Shown here in pieces: positions 59,440 through 64,000 of a stretch of DNA of 64,000 bases. The notes under the pieces were generated by a model, which was not told where the DNA came from, did not search any database, and saw only the letters and a program-made list of their open reading frames with translations. The DNA is taken from positions 1-64,000 of the forward strand of contig JAQGON010000016.1 in assembly GCA_028293565.1 (NCBI GenBank). Reading direction: 5' to 3'. The DNA comes from Verrucomicrobiota bacterium. GTDB lineage: Bacteria; Verrucomicrobiota; Verrucomicrobiia; Opitutales; Opitutaceae. How positions within the stretch are numbered: the first letter of the stretch is position 1; the number at the start of each line of letters is the position of its first letter. A program made the position numbers and the translations under genes.

Positions 59440-61644
59440 CTACTTCAGTTTCTCGATGAATTTTTCCTTCGGCTGCTTCGTCGGGTCGGAGAGGTACTGG
59501 AAGACCTGGTCCTTGTTCGAGAGATCGTTGATCTTCTGCGTCGTGTCCCCGGTGCTTTCCTCCGGGCGCAGGACGTGCGGCCGGATGAAGAGCAGGAGCT
59601 CGGTGCGGTCGATGCCGTGGGAGCGTCCGCCGAGCAGCTGGCTGAGGATCGGGATCTCGTAGAAGAAGCCGAGCTTGGTGCGGTCGCGGGTGAGCGCGTT
59701 GCGCTGCAGGCCGCCGAGGACGATCATCTGGCCGTCGTTGACGTTGACGAACGAGTTGGCCTCGCGGTGGCCGATGATGGGCTGCTGGTTTCCGTCGATC
59801 GTGACGTTGCCGATGACGTCGTCCACGACCTGGTCGATTTTCAGCTGGATGCTGCCGTCGTCGCCGATGAGCGGAGTGACCTTCAGGTTGATGCCGATGT
59901 CCTTGTACGTGACCTGGGAGGAGCTGACGGGTGAGGAGGTGCCGGTGGCCACGTTGGTCTGGGTGCCCGTGATGACCGGCTGCTGCTGGCTGACGACGAC
60001 GCTCGCCTCCTTGTTGTGGGTGGTGACGATCGTCGGGGACTGGAGCACGCGGACGTTGTGGCGGGAGCCGGTGTTGCCGAGCGCGGCGTTGAAGGAGAGC
60101 GGATTGACCACCCCGCCGCTGATGTTCCAGCCGGCGATGCCGCTGCCGGCGCTGCCGGCGTCGGCGGAAAAGTTCGTGATCATCGTCCGGTTGTCGGCGC
60201 CGGGGCCGACCGTCAGGTTGAGGGCGCTGATGCCGCTCTTGTCGGAGTCGCTCAGCGTGACCTCGGCGATGATCACCTCGATGCGCACCTGCGCGAGGAC
60301 GATGTCGAGCTTGTCGACCAGGTCGCGGATCAGCCGGATGTCATCCACCGTGCCGGAAACGATGACCGCGTTGCTGCGTTCGTCGGGAAGCACCGTGATG
60401 AGCGTGCTGAACTCGTTCGTCTGGTCGGCCAGGCCGGCGACGGCCGGGGCGGGGGCGGGCGTGGTGACGCCGTTGACCTGGCCCGGTTGCGGGTTGGCGT
60501 TCGGCAGGAGCGGGCGGACGGTGGCGCCGCCGGAGGATTTTTGCGCGGAGCTGTTCTGGCCCGAGACGAGCTGGCTGAGGAGCGTGGCGACGTCCTTGGC
60601 CGCGGCGTGTTTCAGGTAGATCACCTCGTTGCGCGTGTTGGGCTCGGCGACCGTGTCGAGCTTCGCGATCAGGTCGTCGAAAATCGGATACTGGCGCGGG
60701 TCGGCGAGCAGGATGATCTGGTTGGTGCGGTCGTCGGCGCTGTAGGTCGTGGCCGTGCCGAGCTGGGTCTGGAGCGGGCCCTGGAAGAGGCTGCGGAGCT
60801 TGTTGACCATGTCGCTGGCCTTGGAGCCGCCGCGGAGCGTGTAGAATTTCGGCGACAGGCCGTTGGCCATGGGCCGGTCGAGCTGGCGCAGCAGCATTTC
60901 GACGCGCTGGAGATTGCTGACGCTGTCGGTGATCAGCGCGGCGTTGGCCTTGTCGAGGGACACGATGCCGTTCGCGACGCCCGGCGACATCAGCGGCGCG
61001 ATCTGGGGGACGAATTCGTTGACCCGGAGAAACTCGAGCTGGAAGAGCTTCGTCGCGATGCGTCCGCTCGGCGCGAGATTGAGCGTCGAGCCGTCGATGA
61101 TCTCGGGCGCCTCGGTCTTGACCTGGGCGAGCGGGATGACCTTGAGAAACCGCTCGCCGAGCGGCGACAGGCCGACGCCGTTGAGGGCGAGGAGGGTTTC
61201 GAGGGCGGTGATGGCCTCGGACTTCGGGACCGCCTTGTTCAGCTTGAGCGTGTAGGTCGAGGCGGTCGGCAGCGTTTGCGGCCGCAGGATGGTCCGGCCG
61301 GTGTAGATCTCGAGAGCGCCGAGGACCGTGTCGATATCGGCGTCGGCGAGCTTGATGGGTCCGACGAGCTCCTCGGATCCGCCGTTGGGCGAAGGCTTCG
61401 GCAGGACGACGGTGGCGGGAGTGGCAGGCCGCGGCGCCGGCGGGGAGACGAGCTCAGGTCCGCCGGGGACATTCGCTGGTCCCGAGGGGCCAAAATCCGG
61501 GACCGTCCCGGGAGGAGGGGGAGGTCCGGGCTGCGGGCCCTGCGCGGAGCTTGGCGGGTTGGGAGCCGGACTCTGGGCCATCGCTCCGCAGGCGGCAAAG
61601 AGGAAGAGAGCGGCGAGGCGCAGGCGGAAAAGACGCAGGCTCAT
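59440..61644 (-). CDS. gspD: Type II secretion secretin GspD
   Basis: Signal peptide; N domains; VRIEVIIAEVTLSDSDKSG; secretin core NVRVLQSPTIVTTHNKEASVVV...VILGGLQRN-like segment. Confidence 0.96.
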   Translation of the reverse strand: MSLRLFRLRLAALFLFAACGAMAQSPAPNPPSSAQGPQPGPPPPPGTVPDFGPSGPANVPGGPELVSPPAPRPATPATVVLPKPSPNGGSEELVGPIKLADADIDTVLGALEIYTGRTILRPQTLPTASTYTLKLNKAVPKSEAITALETLLALNGVGLSPLGERFLKVIPLAQVKTEAPEIIDGSTLNLAPSGRIATKLFQLEFLRVNEFVPQIAPLMSPGVANGIVSLDKANAALITDSVSNLQRVEMLLRQLDRPMANGLSPKFYTLRGGSKASDMVNKLRSLFQGPLQTQLGTATTYSADDRTNQIILLADPRQYPIFDDLIAKLDTVAEPNTRNEVIYLKHAAAKDVATLLSQLVSGQNSSAQKSSGGATVRPLLPNANPQPGQVNGVTTPAPAPAVAGLADQTNEFSTLITVLPDERSNAVIVSGTVDDIRLIRDLVDKLDIVLAQVRIEVIIAEVTLSDSDKSGISALNLTVGPGADNRTMITNFSADAGSAGSGIAGWNISGGVVNPLSFNAALGNTGSRHNVRVLQSPTIVTTHNKEASVVVSQQQPVITGTQTNVATGTSSPVSSSQVTYKDIGINLKVTPLIGDDGSIQLKIDQVVDDVIGNVTIDGNQQPIIGHREANSFVNVNDGQMIVLGGLQRNALTRDRTKLGFFYEIPILSQLLGGRSHGIDRTELLLFIRPHVLRPEESTGDTTQKINDLSNKDQVFQYLSDPTKQPKEKFIEKLK

Positions 61645-61826
61645 GCAGGATGGATCAAAGGAAGGTTAAGGCCGGGCCCGGGGTGCCGATAAGAGGTGAA
61701 TCCCATCGGGTTGTAAACCGTGATGTGCTTTGACGGCCTTCCGGGGAAAAGGTTGCCGAAAAACCACGCGCGGCGCGAATGCGGGTGAAGGCGGAAAGAC
61801 CCAAACGGACGCTTCCGTTGGATTTC

Positions 61827-61913
61827 GTAGCAGCCGACGTCAGAAGGCTGGAGGGGCGCGGCTGGCTGAACAGTTGCGAATTACGAACTCAGCCTCCTCA
61901 CGTCGGCTGCTAC
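61827..61913. repeat. 87-bp REPIN-like element, family A
   Basis: gtagcagccgacgtcagaaggctg - 39 nt - cagcctcctcacgtcggctgctac. Confidence 0.88.
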
Positions 61914-61975
61914 ATGGGCTGCGCTCGGCTGCCTTTCAGCTTTCAACTTTCAGCTTTCAACTTTCAACTTCCCCG

Positions 61976-63070
61976 ATGCCGAACAGCTTTGGAAAGCTCT
62001 TTACGATCACGACCTGGGGCGAGAGCCACGGGCCGGCTGTCGGCGTCGTGATCGACGGCTGCCCTCCCGGGCTTCCGCTCGCGGCCGGGGAAATCCAGGC
62101 CGAGCTCGATCGCCGGCGTCCGGGGCAAAGCGACATCGTAACGCCGCGGAAAGAGGAGGACCGCGTCGAAATCCTGGCGGGCCTGTTTGAGGGGCGCACG
62201 ACCGGCGCGCCGATTTCGATGATGGTCCGCAACACGGACCAGCGGCCCAGGGCCTACGACGACATGCGGGAAAAATTCCGGCCGTCCCACGCCGACTTCA
62301 CCTATCAGGAAAAATTCGGCGTTCGCGATCACCGGGGCGGCGGCCGCAGCTCGGCGCGCGAGACGATCGGCCGCGTGGCGGGCGGGGCGGTCGCAAAGAA
62401 GATCCTCGCGGCGGCCGCGGTGGAGACACGGGCGTTCGTGACGCAGGTCCACGACATCGTGGCGCCGGCGTCCGCGCTCGGGAATTTCCCGACCCTGGCG
62501 GAGGTCGACGCCACGGCGGTGCGCTGTCCGCACCCGGCGACGGCGGCGGCGATGATCGAGCGCATCAAGGCGGTGCGCAGCGAAGGCGACTCGGTGGGCG
62601 GCGTGATCGAGTGCCGCGTGCGCGGGCTGCCCGCGGGGTTGGGCGAGCCGGTGTTCGACCGCCTCGAGGCGGACCTCGCGAAGGCGATGCTGTCGCTGCC
62701 GGCGACGAAGGGATTCGAGATTGGCAGCGGTTTTTCGGGCGCGCGGTTGAAGGGCTCCGAGCACAACGATGCGTTCGTGTCGCGGGACGGCCGCGTGCGC
62801 ACGGCGACGAATCGCTCGGGCGGGGTGCAGGGCGGGATCAGCAACGGCGAGGAGCTGGTCTTCCGCGTGGCGTTCAAGCCGACGGCCACGATCCTGCAGC
62901 CGCAGAAGACCGTTGATATCCACGGGACCGAGACCGAGCTCGTCGCGCGGGGACGCCATGATCCGTGCGTGCTGCCGCGGGCGGTGCCGATCGTCGAGGC
63001 GATGACGGCCCTGGTGCTGGTCGACCACTGGCTGCGGCATTCCGCGCAGAACCGGACGTTCAAATTCTGA
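61976..63070 (+). CDS. aroC: Chorismate synthase
   Basis: [62 protein letters not shown]. Confidence 0.97.
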   Translation: MPNSFGKLFTITTWGESHGPAVGVVIDGCPPGLPLAAGEIQAELDRRRPGQSDIVTPRKEEDRVEILAGLFEGRTTGAPISMMVRNTDQRPRAYDDMREKFRPSHADFTYQEKFGVRDHRGGGRSSARETIGRVAGGAVAKKILAAAAVETRAFVTQVHDIVAPASALGNFPTLAEVDATAVRCPHPATAAAMIERIKAVRSEGDSVGGVIECRVRGLPAGLGEPVFDRLEADLAKAMLSLPATKGFEIGSGFSGARLKGSEHNDAFVSRDGRVRTATNRSGGVQGGISNGEELVFRVAFKPTATILQPQKTVDIHGTETELVARGRHDPCVLPRAVPIVEAMTALVLVDHWLRHSAQNRTFKF

Positions 63071-63190
63071 CGGAAGGTTCGCGCGGGTTTCGCGGTCGGT
63101 AACGGATCATTGGCCGGGAGGCGCGATCATCGCGGCATTCGCGGAGAAAAGTTGCACGGGCGAAGCGTCGGTTCTACGTGAGCAAGACAC

Positions 63191-63940
63191 ATGGCTGAAA
63201 AACCACTCGTTTATCTGATTCTGGGCGCGGCGGGGTCGGGGCGGCGCGAGGTGCTGGCGGACCTCATCGAAGCCGGGCTGGCCGAAGGCGCCCGCGCGGC
63301 GGTGATGCTTTCGGAGGCGGAGGCGCCGGACGCGCGCGATGCGACGCTGCCGGAGGTGGTGCGGTGGACGTGGAGCGACGAGTTCATCGTCGGCACGCTG
63401 CCGAAGGATGCGACGCATGTGTTCTTCGTCGCGGATGGACGCCAGAGCCCGGTGGACCAGATCGAGACGTTCAAGATCTGGCTCGAGGCGCAGGGCGGCG
63501 AGCTGGGGCGGATCATCTCCGTGGTGGACTGCCGGCTCGCCGAGAAGCATCCGCCGCTGCTGGCGTGGTTCGAGGCGTGCGTGCATTTCTCGGACGTGGT
63601 GCTGCTGACGCACCGCGAGGGCGTGGCGAACAAGTGGCTCAGCGAGTTTCGCCTGCATTTCGACAAGCAGTTTTATCCCTGCCTCTTTGAACTCGTGAAG
63701 GAGGGCCGCGTGAAAAACCCGGCGCTGGTGCTTGATCCGCTGGCGCGGCGGATGACGCATGTGTTCGATGCCGATCAGGAGTGGATCTTCACCGACGCGG
63801 AAGGCGAGGAGATCGACGAGCAGGAGGAGACCGAGGGCGAGGAGGAGGTCGAGGCGAAGCTCGAGGAGGATCCGTATTTCATCCGCGACGCGACGCAGCG
63901 CCGCGCGAAGAAGGTCCCGGACATCCGGAAATTCCTCTAG
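63191..63940 (+). CDS. CobW/COG0523-like P-loop protein with degenerate Walker A
   Basis: VYLILGAAGSGRREVLADLIEAGL; IISVVDCRLAEKHPPLL; VVLLTHREGVANKWL; acidic tail. Confidence 0.65.
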   Translation: MAEKPLVYLILGAAGSGRREVLADLIEAGLAEGARAAVMLSEAEAPDARDATLPEVVRWTWSDEFIVGTLPKDATHVFFVADGRQSPVDQIETFKIWLEAQGGELGRIISVVDCRLAEKHPPLLAWFEACVHFSDVVLLTHREGVANKWLSEFRLHFDKQFYPCLFELVKEGRVKNPALVLDPLARRMTHVFDADQEWIFTDAEGEEIDEQEETEGEEEVEAKLEEDPYFIRDATQRRAKKVPDIRKFL

Positions 63941-63970
63941 GTGGAACGCGTTGCCCCTAACGCGTTGGCG
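63941..63970 (+). repeat. REP-B left half, directly abutting the stop codon of the upstream CDS
   Basis: gtggaacgcgttgcccctaacgcgttggcg. Confidence 0.8.
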
Positions 63971-64000
63971 GCTCCGTCCGCGATGGAGGTCGAGCTCGCG

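Noticed and set aside
1-64000. CRISPR arrays, toxin-antitoxin or restriction systems
   Set aside because: No regularly spaced direct repeats of CRISPR type and no cas, RM or TA-like proteins seen; the repeats found are dispersed inverted units without spacer arrays.
1-64000. rRNA operon or riboswitch
   Set aside because: No rRNA-like sequence recognised; no riboswitch core could be supported by eye. A covariance-model scan would be needed to exclude small ones.

Overview
High-GC bacterial chromosome segment, most consistent with Verrucomicrobiota/Opitutaceae (inferred from gene content and repeat style, not from a search). From left to right it contains: a ~2.4 kb integrated element (tyrosine integrase plus a YcxB-like gene) bounded by a 32-bp duplication of tRNA-Arg(CCT); several sensor kinase/response regulator sets; a LysR regulator divergent from hutH-hutU-hutI-hutF; an amidohydrolase; TonB-dependent receptors; a GTP-type PEP carboxykinase; a TonB receptor/YfiR/CHASE8-kinase/hybrid-kinase cluster; a type II secretion locus split into gspGHIJK(L)(M) (+) and gspDEF (-); between the two halves, a DUF3570-ApbE-TlpA-DUF4266 module followed by a response regulator, a cupredoxin-like protein, a histidine kinase and a beta-barrel protein; two Ig-domain secreted paralogs; aroC; and a CobW-like protein with a degenerate P-loop. 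The best candidate for an under-described system is the DUF3570/ApbE/TlpA/DUF4266 module with its redox/copper-like neighbours. The clearest non-coding signal is two families of dispersed REPIN-like repeats (87 bp and 90 bp). The 90-bp family shows compensatory base changes in its hairpin arms. Most long antisense ORFs in the supplied track look like high-GC artefacts.
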